NCBI GenBank assembly: GCA_021325675.1
Contig: JAJTCM010000006.1
Span: 141,870-205,869 of the forward strand
DNA from: Crocinitomicaceae bacterium
GTDB lineage: Bacteria; Bacteroidota; Bacteroidia; Flavobacteriales_D; Crocinitomicaceae
Length of the DNA: 64,000 nucleotides
Direction of reading: 5' to 3'
Positions 42,201-48,625 of this stretch are shown in pieces; position 1 is the first letter of the stretch; each line of letters starts with the position of its first letter. The position numbers were made by a program, and so were the translations under genes. A model generated the notes under the pieces. It did no database searches. It was not told the DNA's origin and worked only from the letters and a program-made list of their open reading frames with translations.

Positions 42201-43154
42201 AGCAGTCCCGTTGGAGTTAAATTTGCTAAGACTGACATCAAAACCCTGCGTATCCTGGTTTGCAGGACTTTCCCCGCCATTAAACGCTCCTTCATAAGCG
42301 CCTGGAGTGACCGGGTATCCCGGGCTGAAAACAGTTCCGCCCGCGTAAAGGTTCCCTGAATTGTCAGGTGTTGCGGTACAGCCCCAGTTATCTGCCAATG
42401 AGCCTGTATAGGTTGAAAACGTCAATTCGGGATCGATGACCAATTCTTCTTCCGTATTGTAACCTTCCGGGAATTCGAAAGAAACGATATTTCCGTCCAG
42501 TTTGTAATTCGCCTTCACGGAAGTTTTGTTCCCGTTAGCGTCAACCGTCCAGGCAACAGGGCGGGATTCGGTAAAAGCCCCGAGACTGTGCCTGATTTCC
42601 AGGCTGCCGTTTTTGAGGATAGAAAGCTTGTCTGCTCCATCAACACGGTAACGGATCACACCCGCATCAGCGCCTGGCTGGAGGATAAACGAATATTTGA
42701 AAGAGTTTTCACCGGATTCGAACAGGAGGTCAATATCCTCATAAAAACCGGGATAGGAAAGCCGGGAGCAGGAATACACGTCGCTTTTCCATGTGCTTTG
42801 ATCCCTGCCAAGAAAGTAATTGCGGTAGAATTCAGAAAATTTGCCTTCCTTCACAGCGTGCTCCGGATTGCTTCTCAGGAAAACGCTTTTGATAACGTGC
42901 TGCCTGTATTTGTCAGGGACTTTTTCGGGATGATTTTCTGAATGTTCCCCTGAATGACTGTGCATCAGGTCGCCGACATTATGAAACTGGAAGGTAAAAG
43001 CGTTTTGTTCGATGAAAAACTGTCCGTTTGTAAGCTCGACTTTATACCTGATATTTCCATGCCACTGGCCGCGGTTCGGGTGCATCCAAACCTGCTTGTC
43101 CTGGGCCTGCAGAAAATGACTGAGCAGCAGAAATAAAAAAGTTAATTTTTTCAT
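39264..43154 (-). CDS. Large surface protein with SBBP-like propeller, PKD domain and T9SS type B sorting domain
   Basis: This is a 1296-aa secreted protein. A signal peptide (MKKLTFLFLLLSHFLQAQ) is followed by a domain at about 20-250 of the DUF7948 type (WMHPNRGQWHGNIRYKVEL, then EELVIDPELTFSTYTG). Beta-propeller-like SBBP repeats follow at about 250-740, recognisable by DAVLFKLNPTLNTLLWSTYY, STYIGGTKNEAPNSM and GSGMDCGNALALN. A PKD domain at about 760-850 contains TYFWDFGDGTFSNEMSPNHL. Repeated Ig-like units with cysteine pairs run to about 1200. The last 85 residues (YIPNTFTPDGSRHNEVFKAY, IFNRWGELIYTMDSMDD, DGTYTWKVTY) are the gliding-motility-type C-terminal signal used by the type IX secretion system. 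Likely surface adhesion; the ligand is unknown. Confidence 0.93.
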   Translation of the reverse strand: MKKLTFLFLLLSHFLQAQDKQVWMHPNRGQWHGNIRYKVELTNGQFFIEQNAFTFQFHNVGDLMHSHSGEHSENHPEKVPDKYRQHVIKSVFLRSNPEHAVKEGKFSEFYRNYFLGRDQSTWKSDVYSCSRLSYPGFYEDIDLLFESGENSFKYSFILQPGADAGVIRYRVDGADKLSILKNGSLEIRHSLGAFTESRPVAWTVDANGNKTSVKANYKLDGNIVSFEFPEGYNTEEELVIDPELTFSTYTGSLADNWGCTATPDNSGNLYAGGTVFSPGYPVTPGAYEGAFNGGESPANQDTQGFDVSLSKFNSNGTALMYSTYIGGTKNEAPNSMVTNAAGELYIMGVTSSEDFTSTGNGFSNEHNGGSTITLESNQSFSGTDIFVIKISASGNAVLNSTFMGGSNNDGINLGNSQFPDDLVFNYGDTYRGEIILDLQGNVLVASSTRSGDFPTLNASQGALLGSQDAVLFKLNPTLNTLLWSTYYGGSGMDCGNALALNSANQVYIAGGTNSSNLQVPGGHAGIFAGGQSDGYVTRFNAQTGALMTGTYIGTSVTDQSFFVQVDPSDFVYVYGQSAGTMPISPGVTGNPDARQFIRKFNQNLSSVAWNTKIGGSDERISPTAFLVSNCYEIYFAGWGGQGLGTDISGFPTTSDAFQPSSDGDAFYIAVLNPDAASIQYATFMGGPAADHVDGGTSRFDKRGNIYHAVCSACGGMNNGFVSTPGAYSTTNNSDNCNLAAFKFRLNTIDVTIANPSFLVCLPDAMVFLNASAGGDTYFWDFGDGTFSNEMSPNHLYTEVGVYTVKLIVSDSQGCLDPDSTTFEVSVGSYQPGTVVTPPVICRGVPYQLEAAGGVTFKWTPANVLDDPASATPIATVYETTNFTVIIIDSCNVDTLEVTLAVFEDSISVTPDTSICITNDVQIGVTGSVSRFWTPNEFINNNTLANPVVSPEEDTYYVVTATTANNCVLKDSVFVDVFLNVPEPNLEDTALLCNGSSVELVVSGASYYRWTPDLYINTTSGSTVVVSPPEDMMYYGEFINACGSAIDSIFINVVTARVIASNDTIICLGDTAYLNASGVEYYSWSPSKWLSSTNSPEVFTVPQGNVEYRVIGVDENGCRDTAEVFVELYPTHPVDAGSNVSASFGDVVQLNAVSNTTGSFFWSPALYLTCTTCPDPQATPDFNFSYTVFFTDTNGCVTKDFVNIFYQGLLYIPNTFTPDGSRHNEVFKAYGEGIESFEMLIFNRWGELIYTMDSMDDYWDGRYKGKLCQDGTYTWKVTYSDNSGEFKTITGHINLLK

Positions 43155-43243
43155 CGTGTATAATCCTAGTTATAACGCAAAACCGTGCCAAAAGGTTGTT
43201 TTGACACCCATTAAAATTAAACTTTTTTAAGAACCCGGGAAGA

Positions 43244-43540
43244 TCAGGCTTTTTTATCGAGCACTTTCGGGATGCGGAAATAATCGGAATCCTTTTTCGG
43301 GGCGTTTTTCAGCGCTTCGGCAACAGTAATCGTTTCTTCAGCAATATCTTCCCTCAGAACATTGATTTCTTCCGACATAAAAACGAGCGGTTCTACGTTG
43401 GAAGTATCCAGTTCACTGAGCTTATCCATGAAATCAATCATATTGCTCAGGTCCTGCCGGATAGATTTCACTTCATCTCCTTCGAACTTCAAACGGGCCA
43501 GATGTGCAATGTGCTGAACGGTTTCTTCGTTGATTTTCAT
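43244..43540 (-). CDS. gatC: Asp-tRNA(Asn)/Glu-tRNA(Gln) amidotransferase subunit C
   Basis: GatC (98 aa) stabilises the GatA-GatB complex that amidates misacylated Asp- or Glu-tRNA. The sequence MKINEETVQHIAHLARLKF is the conserved N-terminus, followed by DLSNMIDFMDKLSELDTSNV, EPLVFMSEEINVLREDIAEE, and the C-terminal NAPKKDSDYFRIPKVL, all hallmarks of GatC. A TTG at 43573 lies upstream in frame, next to the -7 box TAATTTTG at 43561-43568, so the ATG at 43540 is chosen. gatA and gatB are not in this window. The upstream quinone oxidoreductase is 45 bases away and probably separate. Confidence 0.95.
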   Translation of the reverse strand: MKINEETVQHIAHLARLKFEGDEVKSIRQDLSNMIDFMDKLSELDTSNVEPLVFMSEEINVLREDIAEETITVAEALKNAPKKDSDYFRIPKVLDKKA

Positions 43541-43560
43541 GTTTTTACTGTATTGAAGTA

Positions 43561-43568
43561 CAAAATTA
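43561..43568 (-). promoter_or_regulatory. Putative gatC promoter, -7 box
   Basis: The minus strand reads TAATTTTG 20 bases before the gatC ATG, with a TTG 21 bases further upstream (43590-43592). Confidence 0.5.
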
Positions 43569-43585
43569 AGCAAAATTTGTGAATC

Positions 43586-44599
43586 CTACCAACTCACAGC
43601 GATCTTTCCCATGGATTTGCCCGATTCCAAAAGCGCATGTGCTTTCGCCATCTCCGCAGCAGGAAAAATCGTTCCGGGCTGAAGCTGCAGCTCGCCTTCG
43701 CGGCATAAGCGGAGCACCTCATCCAGGCAATGTTTGAGCGTTTCAGGGTTATTATCAGCGATTTTCAGCATGTTGACACCGAGCAGGCTACGGGAACCCA
43801 TCATCAATCCAACTGGGATCAGCAAACCCATTTTTCGCAAAAAATTTAAAGTGGAAAAGATCCCAAAACGGCCGCTGAGCATTTCCGAGCCGCCATAAAG
43901 GAATAATTTACCCCCGTGAGCGAGCAAAGCCCTGTCTTTTTTAAAGGTTGAGCCGGCCACCGGGTTGAAAATAGCATCGAATTTTTTATGTTCCAGCTGT
44001 TTTGCATAATCACCTTTGGAATAATCGACAGCAAAATCCGCCCCGATTGAACGAACATAGCGGCATTTTTCTTCCGAGCTGACTTTGGCGTATACAACAG
44101 CGCCTTGTCTTTTTGCCAATTGAATGAGCGCCGTTCCTACCCCACCGGCGGCGGCATGGATCAATACTTTTTCGCCTTTGTGAATAGGGGCCAGGTAAGA
44201 AGCCATGTAGAAAGCCGTCACATATTGTGTCGCTATTGCCAGGGCCTTGTCTGCTTCCAGTTCACCGATCTCAGCAATTGCGGATTCAGAGGTGCACACA
44301 TGTTTCGCATAACCGCCAAAGCGTGTGAAAGCAACAACACGTTTACCTATTAAATTAGTTTTTGATTCATCGCCTGCAGCTGCTACTTTACCTACAACTT
44401 CGTAGCCTAAAACACACGGAAGCGGCGGCGCTTCGCGGTACATTTTCCGGCGGGCCATCACATCGGCGTAATTGAGCCCAAAAGCTTCCACCTCGATCAA
44501 AACTTCCCCGGGTTTAGGCTGCGGAACGTCAAAACCTTTCAGGCTGAACGCTTTATCCGAATCTCCGTAGCTGCTGAGGAAAAATGCTTCACTTTTCAT
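43586..44599 (-). CDS. Zinc-type alcohol dehydrogenase/quinone oxidoreductase family protein
   Basis: This 337-aa NADPH-dependent oxidoreductase belongs to the medium-chain dehydrogenase superfamily, quinone oxidoreductase/VAT-1-like branch. The N-terminal GroES-like domain has PKPGEVLIEVEAFGLNYADV and PCVLGYEVVGKVAAAGD. The nucleotide-binding part has KVLIHAAAGGVGTALIQLAK and GAVVYAKVSSEEKCRYVRSI. The zinc-ligand cysteines of true alcohol dehydrogenases are absent, as expected for this branch. The substrate is unknown. The start ATG at 44599 overlaps rsmI by 11 bases, so it belongs to the RDD-rsmI-oxidoreductase operon. Confidence 0.88.
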   Translation of the reverse strand: MKSEAFFLSSYGDSDKAFSLKGFDVPQPKPGEVLIEVEAFGLNYADVMARRKMYREAPPLPCVLGYEVVGKVAAAGDESKTNLIGKRVVAFTRFGGYAKHVCTSESAIAEIGELEADKALAIATQYVTAFYMASYLAPIHKGEKVLIHAAAGGVGTALIQLAKRQGAVVYAKVSSEEKCRYVRSIGADFAVDYSKGDYAKQLEHKKFDAIFNPVAGSTFKKDRALLAHGGKLFLYGGSEMLSGRFGIFSTLNFLRKMGLLIPVGLMMGSRSLLGVNMLKIADNNPETLKHCLDEVLRLCREGELQLQPGTIFPAAEMAKAHALLESGKSMGKIAVSW

Positions 44600-45266
44600 C
44601 TTTTCCTTCGATTATGATCACAATTTCCCCTTTCGGCGGATGATCTTCGTACCACTTTTTGACTTCAGTTACCGGTCCGCGCTTGTATTCCTCGTAAATC
44701 TTGGAAAGCTCACGAACAACGCACACCCTGCGTTCAGCGCCAAAAAATTCTTCAATCTGACCTAAGCATTTAGTTAATCTGTGCGGCGATTCATACAACA
44801 CAACCGTACGCTCTTCCTGCGCCAGCTGGATCAATTTTGTCTGCCTTCCTTTTTTATGCGGAAGAAAGCCTTCGAAGCAAAAACGGTCGCAGGGAAAACC
44901 ACTCGCAACCAATGCCGGGATCAGCGCCGTTGGACCTGGTAAACAGGAAACTTTAATTCCTTCCTCAATGGCCGCCCTCACCAGCAAAAACCCAGGATCC
45001 GAAATGGCAGGCGTCCCGGCATCAGAAACTAATACCGTAGTTTCATTGCTTTTGATTTTATCAACGACACTGCCCAGAACTTTGTGTTCATTGTGGGCAT
45101 GGAAAGGCATAACCATTTTCTGTATCCCCAGATGATTGAGCAGTTTTTTGGTAACGCGGGTATCTTCAGCGAAAATTAAATCGGCGCTTTGCAGCACTTT
45201 TATTGCTCTCAGGGTAATGTCATCAAGGTTGCCGATGGGAGTTGGCACTAAAATAAGCTCAGGCAT
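44589..45266 (-). CDS. rsmI: 16S rRNA 2'-O-ribose C1402 methyltransferase
   Basis: RsmI (225 aa) methylates the 2'-hydroxyl of C1402 in 16S rRNA, using S-adenosylmethionine. The tetrapyrrole-methylase fold is clear: LILVPTPIGNLDDITLRAIK, IFAEDTRVTKKLLNHLGI, TTVLVSDAGTPAISDPGFLL, VSCLPGPTALIPALVASGFP, CFEGFLPHKKGRQTKL and TVVLYESPHRLTKCLGQI. GEIVIIIEGKDEK is the C-terminus. It is shorter than the E. coli enzyme, which has an extra C-terminal domain. It lies three bases after the RDD protein gene and overlaps the oxidoreductase gene. Confidence 0.96.
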   Translation of the reverse strand: MPELILVPTPIGNLDDITLRAIKVLQSADLIFAEDTRVTKKLLNHLGIQKMVMPFHAHNEHKVLGSVVDKIKSNETTVLVSDAGTPAISDPGFLLVRAAIEEGIKVSCLPGPTALIPALVASGFPCDRFCFEGFLPHKKGRQTKLIQLAQEERTVVLYESPHRLTKCLGQIEEFFGAERRVCVVRELSKIYEEYKRGPVTEVKKWYEDHPPKGEIVIIIEGKDEK

Positions 45267-45269
45267 GGA

Positions 45270-46007
45270 TTAACGGGTTAAGACAACATAGTCCAGTAAA
45301 ACCGTGCGCAGGAATTCCGCTTTGCGCTCCGGGGTTTCGGTCAGGCCGATCTGCCGCGCCGTTTCATGGGCCAGCTCAATGGCAAATTTGCGGGTTTCAT
45401 CCGACGGCGAATGCTGCAAACGCTGCAGCGTGTTTTTGATCAGCATCATATCTTCGTCCGTAAAGCGGGTCACGTTCTGGTAAGTCGTTTTATGATTTTC
45501 AGTGCTCTTGATCGAAAGAATATTTTTGAGCGTATAGATCATGGAATTTTTCTTGCGGATCACGACCGTGTTTGCCATCGTATCCCCCAGGCGCTGTCCC
45601 CGTTCGGAAGTCCCGGCAAAAAGCATCGCCAGGAAACCGAAACCGAGCCAGATATCCACCACGCGGAAAATCCAGCGGGTAAAATATTCACGCAGCCCGG
45701 CGTTTTCACCGTTTACTTTCACCACCCGGATCCCGAGGGTGAATTTCCCCAGGCTTTGCCCGCGGGTAAGGTATTCCATAATCGGACTGTAAAAAATCCA
45801 GGGAATGCGGAAAATCATCAGCTCAATGAATTTGCCCGTTCCAATGCCCGTTTCGAACATGGATTGGTTGATGAGCAGGCCGACAATGAGAAAATAGAGG
45901 AAAAATGCAAAAACATCAATGATAGAAGCGGCCATACGCTGCCACGCCGACGAAATCTCGTAGTCAATCCCGACATGCTGTGCAGTGGTAAACTGGATAG
46001 TCCTCAT
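45270..46007 (-). CDS. RDD family membrane protein
   Basis: This 245-aa protein contains an RDD domain of three hydrophobic segments (about 25-50, 62-78 and 112-135) flanked by ISSAWQRMAASIIDVFAFFL, GQSLGKFTLGIRVVKVNGEN and GLREYFTRWIFRVVDIWLGF. The C-terminal 90 residues are soluble and helical. In Bacteroidota such proteins often sit beside stage II sporulation-M-like or transport genes; here it precedes rsmI in the same operon. The function of the family is poorly known. The upstream 200 bases to lysS are AT-rich and contain a short GAGAATGTAGAATGGAAATT tract but no gene. Confidence 0.88.
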   Translation of the reverse strand: MRTIQFTTAQHVGIDYEISSAWQRMAASIIDVFAFFLYFLIVGLLINQSMFETGIGTGKFIELMIFRIPWIFYSPIMEYLTRGQSLGKFTLGIRVVKVNGENAGLREYFTRWIFRVVDIWLGFGFLAMLFAGTSERGQRLGDTMANTVVIRKKNSMIYTLKNILSIKSTENHKTTYQNVTRFTDEDMMLIKNTLQRLQHSPSDETRKFAIELAHETARQIGLTETPERKAEFLRTVLLDYVVLTR

Positions 46008-46171
46008 AGCTGTTTTGCCTTTAAAACACGATAAAAATATATAAAAAAATGGAGACCGCCAAAGGCAGCGACGAAGTCAATTGAGAATGTAGAATGGAAA
46101 TTACTTTACAGCTGCTTCACGGCGGGCAGAATTTTCGAACCTTCAAATTCCCAAATCTTTGATTTTCTCCG

Positions 46172-46179
46172 TATATTTG
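46172..46179 (+). promoter_or_regulatory. Putative lysS promoter, -7 box
   Basis: TATATTTG at 46172-46179 lies 28 bases before the lysS ATG at 46208. Confidence 0.55.
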
Positions 46180-46207
46180 CAATCTTAAAAAATTGAAATT
46201 TAGTACT

Positions 46208-47914
46208 ATGAGTTTTAGCGAACTTTCAGACCAGGAAATCCAACGCCGCGAGACCCTGGACAAATTGCGCGAAATGGGCATTGAGCCTTATCCTGCCGAT
46301 CTTTACCCTGTAGATGCTTATGCAGCAGAAATCAAGGATAAGTTCGAGGATAAGAAACAGGTGGTCCTGGCAGGTCGTTTGATGAGCCGGCGCATTATGG
46401 GAAAGGCTTCCTTTGCTGAAATCCTGGACAGTTCAGGCCGGATCCAGGTTTACTTCAACCGCGATGAAATCTGCACCGGAGAGGACAAAACTCTTTACAA
46501 TGAAGTTTTTAAGAAAATGCTGGACCTCGGTGATTTCATCGGGATCAAAGGTTACCAGTTCAAAACTGAAGTGGGTGAAATTTCCGTACACGTACAGGAA
46601 TTCACATTGCTTTCCAAAGCTTTAAAACCACTTCCTTTGCCGAAAACAGATGCTGACGGTAAAGTATATGATGCATTTACCGATCCTGAACTGCGTTACC
46701 GCCAGCGTTACGTGGACCTCATCGTGAACCCGCAGGTGAAAGAGACTTTCATCAAACGGAGCAAAACGATGAACTCCATGCGTGATTTTTTCAATACGAA
46801 AGGCTACATGGAGGTGGAAACCCCGATTTTACAGCCAATCCCCGGTGGCGCTACTGCCCGGCCGTTTATGACGCACCATAACGCACTCGATATTCCGTTA
46901 TACCTGAGAATTGCCAACGAATTGTACCTGAAAAGACTGATCGTAGGCGGGTTTGAAGGCGTTTATGAATTCGCGAAGGATTTCCGGAACGAAGGCATGG
47001 ACCGCACGCACAATCCTGAGTTTACGGTGATGGAAATCTACGTTGCTTACAAGGATTACAACTGGATGATGGATTTCACCGAGCAAATGCTTGAAAAAGT
47101 GGCACTTGACGTGTGCGGAACAACCGAAGTAACTGTCGGTGAAAACAAAATTTCCCTCAAAGCGCCGTTCAAACGTATCAGTATGCGCGATTCGATCCTG
47201 GAATTTACAGGATTTGACATTAACGGGAAAGACGAAGAAGAGCTGCGAATGGCATGCCAGTCCATGGGGATTCCAACAACGCCGTCAATGGGCAAAGGCA
47301 AGCTGATTGACGAGATTTTCGGTGAGAAATGTGAAGGAAACTATATCCAGCCGACTTTCATCACGGATTACCCGGTTGAAATGTCGCCTTTGTGTAAAAA
47401 ACACCGTGAAAACCCGGAATTGACCGAGCGTTTTGAGCTGATGGTGAACGGGAAAGAAATCGCGAATGCTTACTCCGAGCTGAACGACCCGATTGATCAG
47501 CGCGAGCGTTTCGAGGAACAGCTCCGTCTTTCTGAAAAAGGAGACGACGAAGCGATGTTTATCGACCAGGATTTCCTCCGTGCGCTTGAATACGGAATGC
47601 CGCCAACTTCCGGTATGGGAATTGGCATTGACCGCCTCGTAATGCTCCTGACGAACAATTCATCCATCCAGGAAGTGTTGTTCTTCCCGCAGATGCGCCC
47701 TGAAAAAGCACAATCCGTTGCCCTCGAAGAAGAAGAGAAAATGATCGTTGAGCTGCTTGAAAGAAACAACCAGTCGATGGAGCTCGGCGCTTTGAAAACC
47801 CAATCCAACCTCAGCGGTAAAAAATGGGACAAAGCCATGAAAGCTTTAGCTTCTCACGGATTGACGAAAGTCAGTGTGAATGGAGATTCGAAGGTTGTTG
47901 AATTGAAATCTTAA
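46208..47914 (+). CDS. lysS: Lysyl-tRNA synthetase, class II
   Basis: LysRS charges tRNA(Lys) with lysine. The 568-aa protein begins [20 protein letters not shown]; an in-frame TTG at 46193 is ignored in favour of the ATG at 46208. An OB-fold anticodon domain ([20 protein letters not shown]) is followed by the class II catalytic core: motif 1 [40 protein letters not shown], motif 2 [18 protein letters not shown] and motif 3 [13 protein letters not shown]. Past motif 3 there is an extension of about 70 residues ([20 protein letters not shown] to the end) resembling a small winged-helix-like tail found in Bacteroidota enzymes. Transcribed alone. Confidence 0.96.
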   Translation: MSFSELSDQEIQRRETLDKLREMGIEPYPADLYPVDAYAAEIKDKFEDKKQVVLAGRLMSRRIMGKASFAEILDSSGRIQVYFNRDEICTGEDKTLYNEVFKKMLDLGDFIGIKGYQFKTEVGEISVHVQEFTLLSKALKPLPLPKTDADGKVYDAFTDPELRYRQRYVDLIVNPQVKETFIKRSKTMNSMRDFFNTKGYMEVETPILQPIPGGATARPFMTHHNALDIPLYLRIANELYLKRLIVGGFEGVYEFAKDFRNEGMDRTHNPEFTVMEIYVAYKDYNWMMDFTEQMLEKVALDVCGTTEVTVGENKISLKAPFKRISMRDSILEFTGFDINGKDEEELRMACQSMGIPTTPSMGKGKLIDEIFGEKCEGNYIQPTFITDYPVEMSPLCKKHRENPELTERFELMVNGKEIANAYSELNDPIDQRERFEEQLRLSEKGDDEAMFIDQDFLRALEYGMPPTSGMGIGIDRLVMLLTNNSSIQEVLFFPQMRPEKAQSVALEEEEKMIVELLERNNQSMELGALKTQSNLSGKKWDKAMKALASHGLTKVSVNGDSKVVELKS

Positions 47915-47956
47915 TCCAGGGGAAAACATATAGGCATATTAGTTGAGCTGATTCAA

Positions 47957-48478
47957 TCAAATCGCGCTTAACTCTTTCTTCATATTCCTTGCGGCAACCG
48001 TCAAAGCGGGCGTGGGATTCTCCATCAGGATGTCAACGCATTGCTGCAATTCACCTTTGAATTCGGGATATTTTCGTACAAAGCGCAGCAGGAAATAAAT
48101 GCTGTAGACATGCAGCGCCACTTTATGCGTTTTATTGAGCAGGAAGCCAAAAAGCAGGTCAACAAATTCGCTTTCGCGGTATTCTTCCAGTTCTAGCTGG
48201 GATAAAGCATTCAGAATGTTTCGCAGCACGCTTTCATTTTTGGTTTCAAACAAAATATCCAGCAATCTCGCGTAAAAAGGCTGTGCAAACTGTGGCTTTT
48301 CTTTCGCCAGGTGGATCCACAGCCAGGAAGCATGTTCCGCAAAGGGATATTCCGCTTTTTGTTCGGTTAATTGCAGGATCTGCTCCGAAAGCCCAGGCTC
48401 ATTAACTAAAAAAGAAGTTGCACTTTTAAAGTCGCGTTCCTTGATGAATTCCCGTAAAAAAAGACGTGCTTCGTTCAA
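47957..48478 (-). CDS. Alpha-helical repeat protein of unknown function, TTG start
   Basis: This 173-aa cytoplasmic protein is all-helical and looks like a HEAT/ARM-type repeat fold (NESVLRNILNALSQLELEEY, EFVDLLFGFLLNKTHKVALH, VYSIYFLLRFVRKYPEFKGE). I do not recognise a named family; conserved Bacteroidota hypotheticals of this kind are common. The frame has no early ATG. The codon before the N-terminus NEARLFLREF is TTG at 48478, and a stop lies in frame three codons upstream, so TTG is the only reasonable start. It converges with lysS over 42 bases. Confidence that it is coding rests on its normal composition and length. Confidence 0.7.
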   Translation of the reverse strand: MNEARLFLREFIKERDFKSATSFLVNEPGLSEQILQLTEQKAEYPFAEHASWLWIHLAKEKPQFAQPFYARLLDILFETKNESVLRNILNALSQLELEEYRESEFVDLLFGFLLNKTHKVALHVYSIYFLLRFVRKYPEFKGELQQCVDILMENPTPALTVAARNMKKELSAI

Positions 48479-48504
48479 AGTTCAACACATTTAGTTTCAT
48501 AGTT

Positions 48505-48620
48505 TTTGAATCGCAAAGCTTACTTTAAAAAAAGCAAAGTTGCGAAAAGATCCAGGGAAGCAAGCCCAAAAGATTTACTTTGCGTTTCTGCATCCTACTT
48601 TGCGCCTTGCGGCCCTATTT
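48505..48620. repeat. CGCAAAG-type dispersed element
   Basis: ATCGCAAAGCTTAC, AGCAAAGTTGCGAAAAG, TACTTTGCGTTTCTGC and CTACTTTGCGCCTTGCGGCC form a loose inverted arrangement between the helical-repeat gene and the S9 peptidase gene. No gene is present. Confidence 0.5.
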
Positions 48621-48625
48621 TATTA

